From contig NC_065538.1 in the NCBI RefSeq assembly GCF_932294415.1, forward strand, positions 10,732,330-10,796,329: a stretch of DNA of 64,000 nucleotides. The letters run 5' to 3'. Both the position numbers and the translations under genes were made by a program. Origin of the DNA: Quercus robur. Lineage: Eukaryota; Streptophyta; Magnoliopsida; Fagales; Fagaceae. Below, piece after piece: positions 45,056 through 56,500 of the stretch. Under the pieces are notes generated by a model. It did not search any database. It was given only the letters and a program-made list of their open reading frames with translations, and was not told the DNA's origin. How positions within the stretch are numbered: the first letter of the stretch is position 1; each line of letters begins with the position of its first letter.

Positions 45056-45351
45056 AGCAGAATCACTCTGATGGACAAAGACGTGATCTTGTTTAAGCTT
45101 GCGACAAGGAAACAGAAAAAACAAAAGCCTCACTCAAGGAGTAGGCACTTATTCTACAGACGGCAAGGGTTGCGAGAGACCCTAGGTCAAAGAAACTATT
45201 AGATGCATAGTTTTGTTAGTTTTTCTTAGAAGAAGAGAAACAAAAAACTACCAAAAAAAAAAAAAAAAAAATTGATCTATAGATGAGGGTCATCACAACC
45301 CATAAATATAATTCATGTCTGGAGTAAGCAAGATGAAAGTTGTCACAATCT

Positions 45352-45500
45352 AGTGGCAGAGCCACTTGAGGATCGAGGGGGGGCCTTGGCACAACCCCCC
45401 CCCCCCCCCCCAAAAATTTTTGTAAAAAATTTTGGAAATATCCTAAATAATTTGAAATTTCTTAAATATCTTTACCATTTTGGCCCCCCATACCTGATAA
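45352..45500. mobile_element. hAT (Tip100-like) left end, degenerate
   Basis: TAGTGGCAGAGCCACTTGAG at 45352 is close to the CAGTGGCGGAGCC ends of plant hATs. It is followed by the usual G/C-run subterminal region (gggggggccttggcac; a C run at 45400-45413) and aaaattttt. No opposite end was found, so the element is truncated or its partner is too diverged. Confidence 0.4.
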
Positions 45501-45766
45501 AATAAAAACAATTTTTATTTAAATAAAATACAATCCACAAATACATATCAAAAAATTACAATAATTACACATTTAGCAACTTTAAAATAAACACATAGGT
45601 ATTTTAACAATTACCTTAACAAATAAAAGGTAAAAATTTCTAATTTTCATCTCAACACATCCAGAGCTTACTTGTATACAATAGAAAAATTGAAAAGTTT
45701 GAAACTTCATCTCTCCCACACGGCCACACAGTTGCAGTCTTGCGGAAACAATCTTTCTTACACAGG

Positions 45767-45769
<3 letters not shown>

Positions 45770-45825
<56 letters not shown>
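45770..45825. repeat. (CT)n microsatellite
   Basis: An uninterrupted CT run of about 28 units, likely length-variable. Confidence 0.95.
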
Positions 45826-45827
<2 letters not shown>

Positions 45828-46916
45828 GAATTTCATATTATAGACAAAAGCATAGATTTTATATTTTTTGATGCTACAGTCTCCGGTTATGGCTATGATG
45901 CCTATATTGGTTGTAAACTTGGGACTGTTTTGGATTGAGAGTCAGATTATTAACAAATATGTTCTTCGTTCTTTATGAGATGTATTCATGTTGATTGTGA
46001 ATAAGGGAAAAAAAAAATTGTTTGGAGGCCCCTGAGAGTAGGAAGAAGCCTAAAAATTGCTTCTAATATTGTGCATTTGGATGATTCAAAAAGTTATATG
46101 AGCATTAATTTGTGATGTTTCTTTTGGAGAATTTTACATGTTCAAGGGTTTTGAAATCCAGTTTTTGAATAAATGAGCCTTTTTATTTTTTCCTACTATG
46201 TATGTGTGTGTTTTAATGTGCTATATATGTGTTCCAGTTTTTGGTATTATTCATTTCTGATAGATGGATGTTATTGTGTTAATGTTATAGCAGTCTAACA
46301 CTGACAAACCTTAATGCCATTCGATTTTCATAGGAATTGAAACTTTATGGAATATGTTAGTGTATTGGGAAAAAAAATTCAACTCTTAGCATCTAGATAG
46401 AGATGGTTTCTTCGAATAGAATGGTACCCCGTGCATAGCACGGGTATTAAGCAAGTGAAAATAATGGCAAGACTTCCACTGCTAAGAAAGTCGACAACTT
46501 CAGCCAAGAATCCATGCAACAAATCTACAACATTTAATGCAAGCTTGTGATATTTCTTCACGCATGCTATTTGTTGGATTGCCAATCTTGGGCTTGGTTG
46601 AATATCAAGCCACACTTTCTTACATGGGCATGCAAACGTTTAATGGCTTGTTGGCTAATGTCAAGTCACCAACTTTTGACAATTCAAGTCATTCCAAGAG
46701 TTTAACAAGCTCATTTCATTTGGTTGGAAACTTGATGGAAAATATTTTGAAGTGTACTGACTCCAATAAAGAAATCTTAAGCAGTTAGGAAAATGTTCAT
46801 GCATATGGTGAATCATATCATCATATTCTAAACAACTCTAATAAGAGTTGTCTTACCCATTCCGCCCATCCCCCAACTCCTATAATTTGAACATCGTTCT
46901 GGAGTGCAAATCTTCT

Positions 46917-48233
46917 TCAGAACTCAATTAGAGGGACTAGTGCGTCTTTTAGGGCTAGTGGTATAGCAGGTGGAGGAAGATCCTCCATCCATACTTGGAA
47001 TGATTTAACATTCCATGCATATTGAGCTAATGCATGTGCCACCCGATTACAACTTTTACTTACAAACGTGAAATTACACCTCTTGAAACTTACTGTATGG
47101 TGCCTCACATCAGCAACTAGATGCCCTATTAACACTGAATTAGAATCCCCCGTCTGGAGAGCTTGCATTAACATCTGACAATCTCCTTCTAATACCACCT
47201 GATGCAGGCGGCAATGTTCTCTGGCAAAAATTATAGCTCTTCTTGCTGCGATAGCCTCCACAACCTCCGGTTTTTGTATTCGAGGACCTCTCAATTTCTC
47301 ACTCAAAGCCACCATGATTTGCCCTTCACTGTCTCGAATAACAATACCAACGCCTATTTTCTGAGATTCTGGAAATACAGCTCCTTCAAAATTTACTTTA
47401 AAGACATCAGTTTCCGGAGGTGTCCATCTTGCTACTGGTGGTTGAGGTTGTCCCTGTTTTCCATCATTTAACCACACTAACTCTGCTTTGATTGACCCCA
47501 CTTCCGTACCCACCCTTGTCTTATTTCTTCTACTCAGCCAAACCAGCCACAGTAGCTTAGCAAAAAACCCTGCCTCATCTTGATTCTTTTCAAGTCCAAT
47601 CCACACCAGTTCTTGTTCATCTCCAAAATGACGTCCCAAAAGAGAATCTAGCGTATTACTCTTTTGCCAAACTTCCCTGCCTGGTGGTTGTGGAGTGGTT
47701 TTGCATTTGCAGGGCTCACAGCTGAGGCTTCCCAGTTTTTTCCGCCTGAACAGAGCCTTTAACCACATATCCATTAACCATATCATGTCCTTTAACCATA
47801 CTAACTCTACTTCAATTGACCCCAATTCAGCACCAACCATTTTTTTATTTCTCCTCAGCCAAACCAGCCACAGTAGACGAGCAAAAAACTCAGCCTCATC
47901 TTGATTCTGTTCAAGCCCAGTCCACACCAGGTCTGGTTCATCTGCAAAACGACGCCCCAGAAGAGAATCTCGCATATTACTCTTTTCCCAAACCTCCCTG
48001 CCTTGCGCTTGTAAACAAGACCACCAAGCGTGCACAACATCCTCAGTACTGGTATTGCAGCAGGGCTTAGAGCTGGGGTTTTCCACTGTTTTCCTTCTTA
48101 ACAGAGCCTTCTTCGATGGTATAATATCTCCACAAGACTTCCATAAGAATGTTTTCATCTTATTTAATATCACTTTCACAATGTTTTGGACACATTCTGC
48201 CTCAGACCTGTAATGGAGAGAGAAAGAGAACAA
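46917..48233 (-). CDS. RNase H-like (RVT_3) protein with zf-RVT domain, LINE-derived
   Basis: An uninterrupted 438-aa frame. Residues about 24-75 resemble the zinc-binding zf-RVT segment (KMKTFLWKSCGDIIPSKKAL, HAWWSC). Residues 78-149 and 185-257 are two copies of one segment (GREVWEKSN..., DLVWTGLEQNQDEAEFFARL...). Residues about 278-410 form a plant RVT_3 RNase H fold (VFKVNFEGAVF, GVGIVIRDSEGQIMVALSEK, EVVEAIAARRAIIFA, VVLEGDCQMLM, CNRVAHALAQYA). The first catalytic Asp appears as Glu (NFEG); the middle Glu and second Asp (GDC) are present. No RT core precedes it, so it is either a LINE 3' fragment or a stand-alone RNase H-domain gene of the kind common in plants. The first exon may be mis-set because the N-terminus has no clear homology. 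Confidence 0.6.
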   Translation of the reverse strand: MFSFSLHYRSEAECVQNIVKVILNKMKTFLWKSCGDIIPSKKALLRRKTVENPSSKPCCNTSTEDVVHAWWSCLQAQGREVWEKSNMRDSLLGRRFADEPDLVWTGLEQNQDEAEFFARLLWLVWLRRNKKMVGAELGSIEVELVWLKDMIWLMDMWLKALFRRKKLGSLSCEPCKCKTTPQPPGREVWQKSNTLDSLLGRHFGDEQELVWIGLEKNQDEAGFFAKLLWLVWLSRRNKTRVGTEVGSIKAELVWLNDGKQGQPQPPVARWTPPETDVFKVNFEGAVFPESQKIGVGIVIRDSEGQIMVALSEKLRGPRIQKPEVVEAIAARRAIIFAREHCRLHQVVLEGDCQMLMQALQTGDSNSVLIGHLVADVRHHTVSFKRCNFTFVSKSCNRVAHALAQYAWNVKSFQVWMEDLPPPAIPLALKDALVPLIEF

Positions 48234-49242
48234 TTATAAGCTGCGATTCTAAATCGGCCATGACAGGATCCAAAATTATAATTTAGTAGGTATATGGAAT
48301 TCAGTTTAGTTGGTAAAAACTGAAACTGGGACGCATATATGTAATTGAATGCTTAAAGCTAAAATTTAAAGAACTACCCTCGTAAGTGTTGACCCTCATA
48401 AGTGTTGCGTTTTAGTTAATTTTAACAATACAATTATGGATTGTTCCTTGGCCCACTTCTTAATTTTCACAGATAATTGTGTTTGAAGGTTCCTGGGTTT
48501 TACATACTTTATATCAGCTCATGCAAAAGTTTCTATCTATTTTAACATAAAAACCTATTTTATCTATTTTACATAATCACCTCTCAAAAACATCTACATC
48601 AAATTATCTACTTTACATTACAATTCATTAATATATATATATATATATATATATTAATAATTATCTCGCTGCATGAATAAAGAAAGTATTAAAAAAATAG
48701 ATTTACATGTAAACAGTAATTGCACTATTACTATAGCAATAATGTAAATTTACACAATTTTAGCTTATTGATATGGGTGATTTTTGGAGATAGACATACT
48801 AAATTTAATCATTATGCTATTATACATTGACTAATGCAAGTGCTCTCAGCGTTCCATTCCTTAACAACATTACACCTTAATTTAATGTAAAATCTGTATA
48901 TTTTCAATATATATATATATATATATATTTGCCATTTGCCAAAGTATTACAACTATCATTATGGCCATCCTCGCTATATATGTAGTTATGTATACAATAT
49001 ATTATAGTGGAAGTTCAACAATAATTCAAATTAGATTCTAATATCGTTCTAAACTTGAGTAAAATGTCATTTTAATTAGATTTCATATGCTCTAATTATG
49101 TGCAATTTTCCTAAAATTAAAACTACTCTAGTCTGTTTAGAACTACATCAAGCCTAATCAAAACCACTTCTACACATTCTACTTGAAGCACACTGAAAAT
49201 TATACCTTCTAATTCATTTTAACTATTACAAGTTTTTTTTTT

Positions 49243-49289
<47 letters not shown>

Positions 49290-50257
49290 ATCTTATCTAT
49301 ATCATAAAATATTATTAATTCAAGTATAAAATTCAATGAAAATTTTTAATATATTCAAAATTTTTGATATTCCTTTTCAATATATCTTTGTAATAACCCA
49401 ATTTTAATAAATTTTTAAAATATATAAATCTTTGAATAAATTACTTACATGACAATAACAAAAATTACGTTGTGACATAATAATTAAGTATATAAATAAT
49501 TCAGCAAACTTTCTTTTAAACTATAATAGAGTAAATAATAATGAGTACTTACATACTCTAGCAAAAATGTGATCCTTACAAGATTATTTCAAGAATTGAC
49601 AAAAGTTCTAGAATGAACATCAATAGTATTATTAAAATTAGGTAGAGATATTTAAAACGCATCTAAGTTTATCCTTAAATGTGTCTTTACAAGCTAGTAA
49701 ACAAATTAAATTGAAGCTCTTTTTTCAATAAAATTTTATTTTTCTCAATTCATTTATATAATTATCATTAACTACTTCACTACTTTATAATTTATATGTA
49801 TGGGCTAAGGATAATTTAATTTTAAAAGATATCCATATGTTAATCACCTTCTCTTCTGTTTTTTTAGAAATATTATGTTCACAACATTTTTACAATACTT
49901 TTACAACAAATTCTAAGTGCTAAGTTGTTACGAGTTGTTACTGGTAAGACAAAAAAATCATTTTATTGATAGATTTAAATTATAACCAATAACAACAAAC
50001 TACTGATGATTTATTGTACAGTATTGTGAAAATGTTATGGATATAACTTTTTTATTCTTCTCACTATTCAACATTTAAGATTTTTCTGTATCAATTCTCT
50101 AAAAAAAAATCTATATTTTTTTTCTTTTGACAAATTTAAACTCATCATATTCTATACTTCAAATTTTGTAATTTTACTTTTAAATTTTTATTTATAACTT
50201 TTTTGGTAGTCAAAAGAGGAAACCATCAAATCATATTTTGGTTATATATATATTCAG
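48234..50257. other. AT-rich spacer; expected site of further TNL exons but none seen
   Basis: (AT)n tracts lie at about 48629-48653 and 48904-48929, and a long poly(A) at 49250-49286. Downstream of the TIR exon (minus strand) a TNL gene would have NB-ARC and LRR exons here. I find no P-loop, kinase-2 or GLPL reading and no long frame. Confidence 0.6.
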
Positions 50258-50857
50258 TCAAAATTCTATTGTATTGTTCCCGTTATAGTTCATGCCATAT
50301 ATAGGAAGAATTTTTTGAAACATTTTAAAAAGATAGTATATCAAATTAAAGTACCTATCTTGCAAATGCCACCCCGAAAGATTGGCCACTTCTCTTAGAG
50401 CATCTTTCCATGTTTGTACCTTCTCTATAGGCTCCTTTAAATCTTTTTTGTATTTGACAAAAGCTTGTGCAAAAGTTCCTGTTTGTTTTCGTACCTCAGA
50501 TGGATCCACATAATAAAAAACAGGTAGAACTGTTATTCCCGTCTCTTTTATACATTTAATGATTTTTGCAAGTTCATTTAGGCACCAAGTAGAAGATGCA
50601 TAATTTTTTGACAGAATGACAATTGCAAACCTCGATTCTTCAATTGCTTTCGATATTTCTGGTGAAATTAATTTTCCTCTCTCAATTTTTTCATCATCTC
50701 TAAAAGTGAAAATTCCTTTATGTTTCAAAGCAGTATATAAATGGTCAGTAAAACCATTGCGGGTGTCCCGGCCTCTAAAACTAATGAATACATCATATGT
50801 CCATTGAGGTGTAAATGAGGAAGATGGCGATGATGATGAGGTTCTTGAGGAAGCCAT
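50258..50857 (-). CDS. TIR-domain protein (TNL exon 1, TIR-only)
   Basis: The Met at 50857 opens 199 codons. Residues about 20-165 are a complete plant TIR domain: YDVFISFRGRDTRNGFTDHL (box 1), AIEESRFAIVILSKNYASST, WCLNELAKI with the NADase catalytic Glu at position 95, LPVFYYVDPSEVRKQTGTF and WKDALREVANLSGWHLQD. At 50355 the sequence AG|GTACTT matches the usual phase-2 donor that ends TNL exon 1, so residues after 167 are probably intron read-through. No NB-ARC exon follows within the next 2 kb. It is therefore a TIR-only (TX) gene or a truncated TNL. TIR-only proteins can act in cell-death signalling, but function is inferred. Confidence 0.8.
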   Translation of the reverse strand: MASSRTSSSSPSSSFTPQWTYDVFISFRGRDTRNGFTDHLYTALKHKGIFTFRDDEKIERGKLISPEISKAIEESRFAIVILSKNYASSTWCLNELAKIIKCIKETGITVLPVFYYVDPSEVRKQTGTFAQAFVKYKKDLKEPIEKVQTWKDALREVANLSGWHLQDRYFNLIYYLFKMFQKILPIYGMNYNGNNTIEF

Positions 50858-53800
50858 TGAATCTCTCCTGGTAAATCTTAGAACATCAATTTATTATTAA
50901 AAAAAAAAAAAAAAAGTACACTCAATTATAACTGTTAGTAAAAATTATGAGTAAAAATGATTTGATGTGAATTTTTTATTTCAAGCATGCAGTGTGTAAA
51001 GTAGCTGAAGAAAGGTACAAGCAGTGCGTAACTACTTTAGTTTTCTTTTATCCGCCTAATGATGCACTTCAGTCATTAAGAAGGACGTACTCTCCTTTGG
51101 ACTACCATGATCCGTAGAGTATAAAATAACATACAAAGTTAGACAGGAAACTTGTATAATAAATAGTATGGCTGATTTTTCTTTTTTTTTGGGGCTTCTC
51201 TTTGATATCCAGGACAATTTTCAAATGTGGTTGTCATCGAACAAATGTTTAAATTTTAAATTTTTATAGTCTAAAATTATGCATAAAAAATAAGTTTATG
51301 AATTAAATAGTAAAAAAAATCTTATTGGAACGAAATTTGACATTGATGTTAAGAACATAAAAGATCATGCAATCCAACAATTTAGATTTTTAAAATATGT
51401 ACTTATGTCAATTGTTTTAGTGAGACTAGTAATGAAACTCTATCCAAAATTTTATTACATAAGCAAAAGGTGCCAACCTGGCCTTAAGAATTTTTAAATA
51501 TTAATTATGATATATTACATGTTGAACATGGTTGAATAGATATGGAAAAGGAAACTATAAAATAGAAACACAAGAACACAAGTATAAAATAGGAAGAAAC
51601 CCATAAGGGCTACATTTTTATTATATAAGAGTGTAAAACAAAACCTGTGTTACAATGAACCATAACATGGAAATATATAACAAACTTAACTCTAAACTAA
51701 TATACTTCTAATACAAGTAGGAGACTTGGTTTACACACAAAATAAAATTAGACTTGGACCTATGTTAATGGACTAATATATATCTAACAAAAAATAATAA
51801 AAAATAAGTAAATATATTCTCTACAATTTTATATTTGGCTCCCTTTTCCAAAAGTTTTGGCCCCCCTCTCCAACAATTTTACATTGATTTCATCATAAAG
51901 AGCACTTGCATTAGTGCTTGTTTAATAATAATAAAAATACCATATTTTAGCCAATCATGCACGCCCAAAATTAATCCACATTAGACCATGCAAAGTTGTG
52001 TAAAAATACATGCTTATTACATAGATCTCCCTTCTCAATTCAGAATATTTCTCCTCAATCCCCTCTCTCTCTCTGTCTTTGCAATGTGTTGAGTGAGGCC
52101 CCTCTCTCTCTCTCTTCTAAATTTATGAAAGCCAGATCTTGGCACTCCCTAATCTCTCGCCCCTCTCTTGAATTGTGAATCTATGATAAAAATGCTTCTT
52201 GGCTAAATGATACTAATGTTAATTGTGACAAAGATAAATATTGGTACAGTAGTGCTACCAGATAAAGGTCAGGTAAACATGTGGTTATCTGTTATGGTTA
52301 GAGGACTCTATCAAGGGGTGTATAATAGAAAAATGTATAAAATTTACACAATTTTGCTTTAAAATAATTCACATCAGTCAGTGTATAATTATATAAATTT
52401 ACAAATTTACTACCGTAACCATGTAAATTTTACACTAATACTATTCATTTTGCATTTAGTTTTTTATTCTTTTTTTTTTTTTATGTATCCCAATGATAAA
52501 TAAAAAAAGTGAATGATGGTTGTTGTATATAACAAAAGATAAACAATTTTAAAAATCAAGAAAAATTATATTTAATAAAATGTAGTGTAAGGTAGATAAT
52601 TTGATGTGAGGTGCTTTAAAAAGTATGTAAAATAGAAAAAGTATGTTCTTATAATAAAATAAACAGAAAATTTTACCTAAGCTGATGTAAATGATCTTAC
52701 AAAGGATGGAATATTGCATAGTGGGGGTAATTGGAAAGTGGGAACATACCAAAATTGAAATTGGTATTGTATGTTTACTGATCCTGCCTACCAGCTGGTG
52801 AGTAACACTTCTGTTTGTTAATGAATTATTAACCTGAAGTTTTTGGGACCAATTTTTGGTACAATAGATTTGTAAGATGGAGAAATAATGAAGTATCTTA
52901 AATTTAAAAGAAATAAATAATGGAATGAAAACTCAATAAAAATTAATGGAAAGAAAAATTAATTTTTATATAGGATAAGTCAAGAAATTATTTGAATTGT
53001 TATGTTGTTGTAAGTAGTAAGTTGGAACATAAAATAACCATAATTAAAATGACTTTTATTTGTTTGGTAGATCATGGAATATTCAACTACAACGTTTGAT
53101 TTCTATAAAAGAAAAAAAATTAAAATAATAAACTAATTTGTTTACAACCTCTAGTGTTGATATCCTAATATCTAGAAATCTTCAAACAAATATTAGATTA
53201 TGATGTTAATGAACACAATAAAATTCAATGAGCTTTACACTAAACTTGCCACCCCCCGCCCCCCCCTTTCTCAATGTTAAAGAAGCCACTTACCTCAAAA
53301 AGCCAACCAATGTAACCTCAACCGGACACCACAAAATTATCCAATCCAGTCATCCATCACTACGAATCCCGGATCCTAAAAACACAAGGATCAAGTCTAT
53401 CAATAAGACAATAACAAGACGCATCGCAAAGTTTACCGTCACACTGTCTTGATAAATTGAAAAGATCTCTAAGATGAGATCAAGGCCCTAGAGTCTAACT
53501 AGACTATCCTATAGCAAAGACCCACCCATATTATTTATGAAGAAACCTAACTCACATGATTGCCAAACAATACTTCCATTTCACCTCATTAAATTAAAAA
53601 CAAACACAATAAAACAACCCCCAAAAGAAAACCCACAACATCAAAGAGCAATCCTAATGAGATAGGATAAAAACCCAAAGATATTAGAATGTGGGTCATT
53701 GAGATTGGCATGGCTTTTCAAAAATTCCCTTAAGACTTAAGAGTATTAATAACTAACACAAAAAAAATCACAAAAGTTAAGAACAACTTACTTACTGGCA

Positions 53801-54082
53801 CCCTAGGATTTTGGCAAAAAATATAGACATGTTACGGTTCTCAAATCTTAAAGTTCATTCAGAAAACAACCCAAAAACTCCATTAAAAAAAAAAAAAAAT
53901 AGTGTTAACAATTTGTAATATTAGAACAAATAAAAACCCAAATCTTTTCTAAATCTCAAAACAAAATTAAACTCTGAAAAAATCGCATAGTTTTTAAAAT
54001 AGATGAGTGATTTTTTTTTTTTTTTTTTAAAGATGAGTGACGTGTAAAAACAATGATCCAACGGTTAGGAAATTAGCCATTT
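50858..54082. other. AT-rich intergenic stretch
   Basis: Apart from the degenerate LTR at about 51520-51789 I see no gene. It contains poly(T/A) runs, a C-rich run near 53253 and pyrimidine repeats near 52060-52110. Confidence 0.6.
51520..51789 (-). repeat. Degenerate solo LTR related to the 32822-34595 element
   Basis: On the minus strand it starts TGTTAGATATATATTAG and shares with the 312-bp LTRs the phrases ggttcattgtaaca and acactcttata.aataaa.atgtagccctta. The far end and the TSD are unclear. It indicates a wider family of these LTRs in the genome. Confidence 0.6.
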
Positions 54083-54588
54083 GTGTTTTCAAAAATAGAA
54101 ACAAAAGCAAACCTTTTTTTTGAGATAAAAGTGCAGGAAGAAGGCATGGATTCTTCGGAATCGGAGCAACGCAGTCAACGGCGGTCTTCGACAGCGTGTG
54201 GGTCGACGGGAAACTTCAGGCCGCGCGTGGAGGCACGTGAGGCTGAAGACGGACGCCGGCTTCATGGGTTTTACACATCGGAGGCCGACGAAGAGATCCG
54301 TGGCGTTGGCTTCGTGAACCACTAGCCGACGGGATCTCTGTGACGGCGCGTGGTGTCTCCGAAGATGGAGATTCAAAGAAGAGATTTGCAGCGTCGGTTT
54401 CGCGAAATGATGGAGAAAAACTAACAGATCTCAAGGGAGCTAGCTTGCTGAGTTTACCAAGCTACTGCGCAAACAAAGAAGAAGAAGAAGAAGAAGAACA
54501 TCAGCAAAGGAAACAGAGGGGAAAAGAAGAGAGAGAAAGAACGAAAAATAATGCTATAAAAATTGTATTTAAAGTTGTTATGTTCTAA
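54083..54588 (+). other. GC-rich island with short open frames, unrecognised
   Basis: Within AT-rich surroundings this 500-bp island has higher GC, an ATG at 54146 opening a charged 59-aa frame, and a (GAA)n run at 54478-54497. Two segments resemble each other (gaagagatccgtggcgttgg at 54290; gaagagatttgcagcgtcgg at 54379). It could be a 5' exon of an unplaced gene, but no homology is recognised. Confidence 0.25.
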
Positions 54589-55195
54589 GTTCTAACCTTA
54601 AGTGGTTTGTTTAATGCATTGATATAAAAATTAATTTGTAAAATAAAGTATTTTTTTTAGTCATGAAATTTGTTTATTTGAAAACTTCATTAGCTTGGCC
54701 TCCACCGTCACTAGAAAATAATTTAGCAATCTGTCTTTTTTTTTTTTTTCAAATTATTTAATAAAATGTCCCCATTTTAATAAACTATCATAACAAAATT
54801 GAGTTTGGTGTAAAATTTGGTATTCCCATAATCGAGTTTTACGTGGTCTTTTAAATAAAACTTAACATTAATAATATCGAATTTCATTATTAGAATCTAA
54901 TTTTAAAAAATATAAAAATATTTTGCTAAATTATTTTCAAAAAAATAGGTATTTTCCCATCTTGGTCATACGTTTGGGAGAGGGGTGTGAGTTTGTTCGT
55001 GAATGTGAAAATGAAAGAGGAAAAAGAGAGGAAATAGGTTAGATGACCGGCCAAGACTGAGATCTGGGGATTGTGTGATTGAGAATAACTGGCTAGGAAG
55101 TAGCGTCAAGTGTAGGGTCTAAAAAGAGTGTTTGGATTGTGTTTTCATGCCGACACGTTTTTGCTTTTTTTTTTTTTTTTTTTTTAATCAGCTCT

Positions 55196-55232
55196 TATTT
55201 GTATTGTTTATGGGATATAAACAATACAAATA
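55196..55232. repeat. Inverted repeat, 15-bp arms
   Basis: tatttgtattgttta (55196-55210) and its exact reverse complement taaacaatacaaata (55218-55232) enclose a 7-nt loop. Confidence 0.85.
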
Positions 55233-55312
55233 GGCATATAAATAGTATTTTTGATGTGAATAGCAATTTAAAAAATTATTTTTTTATTATTTTTAGTTTT
55301 CAATTTTTAATT

Positions 55313-55367
55313 TTTAGTAAAATAAACGATATTTAAATTCACACTAAATATCGTTTATTTTACTAAA
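55313..55367. repeat. Inverted repeat, 23-bp perfect arms
   Basis: The left arm (55313-55335) and right arm (55345-55367) are exact reverse complements around cgatat/atatcg, with a 9-nt loop (aattcacac). It would form a strong hairpin in DNA or RNA. Confidence 0.9.
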
Positions 55368-55819
55368 ATTAAAAAAAATTATTACTGAAAGTATTGTAAA
55401 TAAGTAAAAAAATTAATTAAAATAATATAATAAAACTCATAAATAATATCAAAAAAAATATAACAAAAATTATAATGTTGAAAATAAGGTGAATAATAAA
55501 TTATTTTTCATGTTTCATTTTTATTTTTATATAAACGTACACTTTCATCTCCTTTTCTTTTTTCTTTTTCTTTTATCCTTTTGTCGGTAAAAGTTGGGGG
55601 TGCTATACCTTTTAAGGCCAGTCATGATGAATTAATTTGGTGAAGGGTGTGCTCGTACACATGGGCCGCTTGACAAGCCACCCACCGTACACACTACACA
55701 TTAGGCCTTGTTTTTTGGGCTTTGTCCGCTTTTCAGTCTTTCCCCTTCCTTTATATATAGCATAATCTCTTATTGGTTTTAACCAAAAAAAATAATAATA
55801 ATCTCTTATTGGTCAAAAG

Positions 55820-55854
<35 letters not shown>

Positions 55855-56185
55855 GTAATCTCTTTGTAATTTACAATGTGAAATAGAGAGAAATAGATAG
55901 TAAAGTGAAAGATAACAATGTATCAATATCAATAATAAAAGCAGCAATTCAAATATAATTTCACCTTCATATTTCCTCTTCTTGTCTTTATATTCTCTTT
56001 ATTTTACAACAGGTCTCATTCTATCAAGGAAAATTAAAGGTTTTTTTTTTTTTTTGTTAAGGAAAATTAAAGGTTATTTGTGTGAGATTACAACCTAAGT
56101 TTCTCCTAAGAATTGTTAATTTTAACATATAACTTAATTACTATCAGACTAACCCATGCTTACAAATTTTCTACTTATTTAATAG

Positions 56186-56500
56186 GTGGTGATAGAAAGA
56201 ATGGAAAGACAACACAATAGTACTCTAAAGATAGCCAATAAAGAAACTAGTTCAATACAAACAATATGGGAAAAAGATGATATGATAAATATAGAAAGAG
56301 AAAAAGATATAATAATGAAAGAAATTGAAAAAGAAAGAAAAAAAAGACAGTCTAATAGACTTAGTCAATAAAGAATGGAGATATAATAGTGCAAGAGAAA
56401 ATGATAGACTAAAGAAAGAAATTGATAAGAGACTAAAATCAATTGAAAGATCTATGAAAAAAATAAGATAATAGTTTAGTAGAATTAACTAAAAAGATAG
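56186..56500 (+). pseudogene. Endogenous pararetrovirus fragment, left of the LTR insertion
   Basis: The frame 56186-56371 and the broken reading after it encode a Lys/Glu/Ile-rich, coiled-coil-like segment. It lies directly upstream of the zinc-knuckle and protease segments, once the LTR element is ignored. This is consistent with the capsid/virion-associated part of a Caulimoviridae-type sequence, but on its own it is weak. It contains stops and ends at the ATAGA target duplication. Confidence 0.4.

Larger units (their letters stand above)
39405..45205 (-). mobile_element. LINE (L1-type non-LTR retrotransposon), degenerate, near full length
   Basis: The 5.8-kb insertion is flanked by the 13-bp duplication CATAGTTTTGTTA (39392-39404, 45206-45218). 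On the minus strand, reading right to left, it carries an ORF1 (DUF4283/zinc-knuckle type), an AP-like endonuclease, a reverse transcriptase with FADD, a zf-RVT and an RNase H domain, the domain order of plant L1-type LINEs. All reading frames are broken. A 143-bp tandem duplication affects the endonuclease end. A foreign LTR-like piece (44778-45055) interrupts the 5' part. Confidence 0.85.
45219..46916. other. F-box 3' flank remnant, hAT-like end, spacer
   Basis: The F-box 3' flank continues at 45219-45350 (tagtttttcttagaagaagagaaa, cataaatataattcatgtctgg). A hAT-like terminus starts at 45352. A (CT)n tract and non-coding spacer follow. Near 46428-46444 there is a perfect 7-bp hairpin (CCCGTGC ata GCACGGG). 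I see no gene before 46917. Confidence 0.5.
54589..56185. other. AT-rich spacer with two hairpins
   Basis: No gene seen. It has a poly(T) run at 55166-55185, hairpins at 55196-55232 and 55313-55367, and an (AT)n tract at about 55823-55851. Confidence 0.6.

Noticed and set aside
48234..50354. NB-ARC/LRR exons of a full TNL gene downstream of the TIR exon
   Set aside because: No P-loop, kinase-2, GLPL or LRR reading was found on the minus strand.
51996..52178. 60-aa Ser/Leu-rich frame
   Set aside because: It overlaps ctctctct pyrimidine repeats and has no recognised domain.
54146..54325. 59-aa frame in a GC-rich island
   Set aside because: Composition is charged and low in hydrophobics, no homology is recognised, and an internal near-duplication explains part of it.
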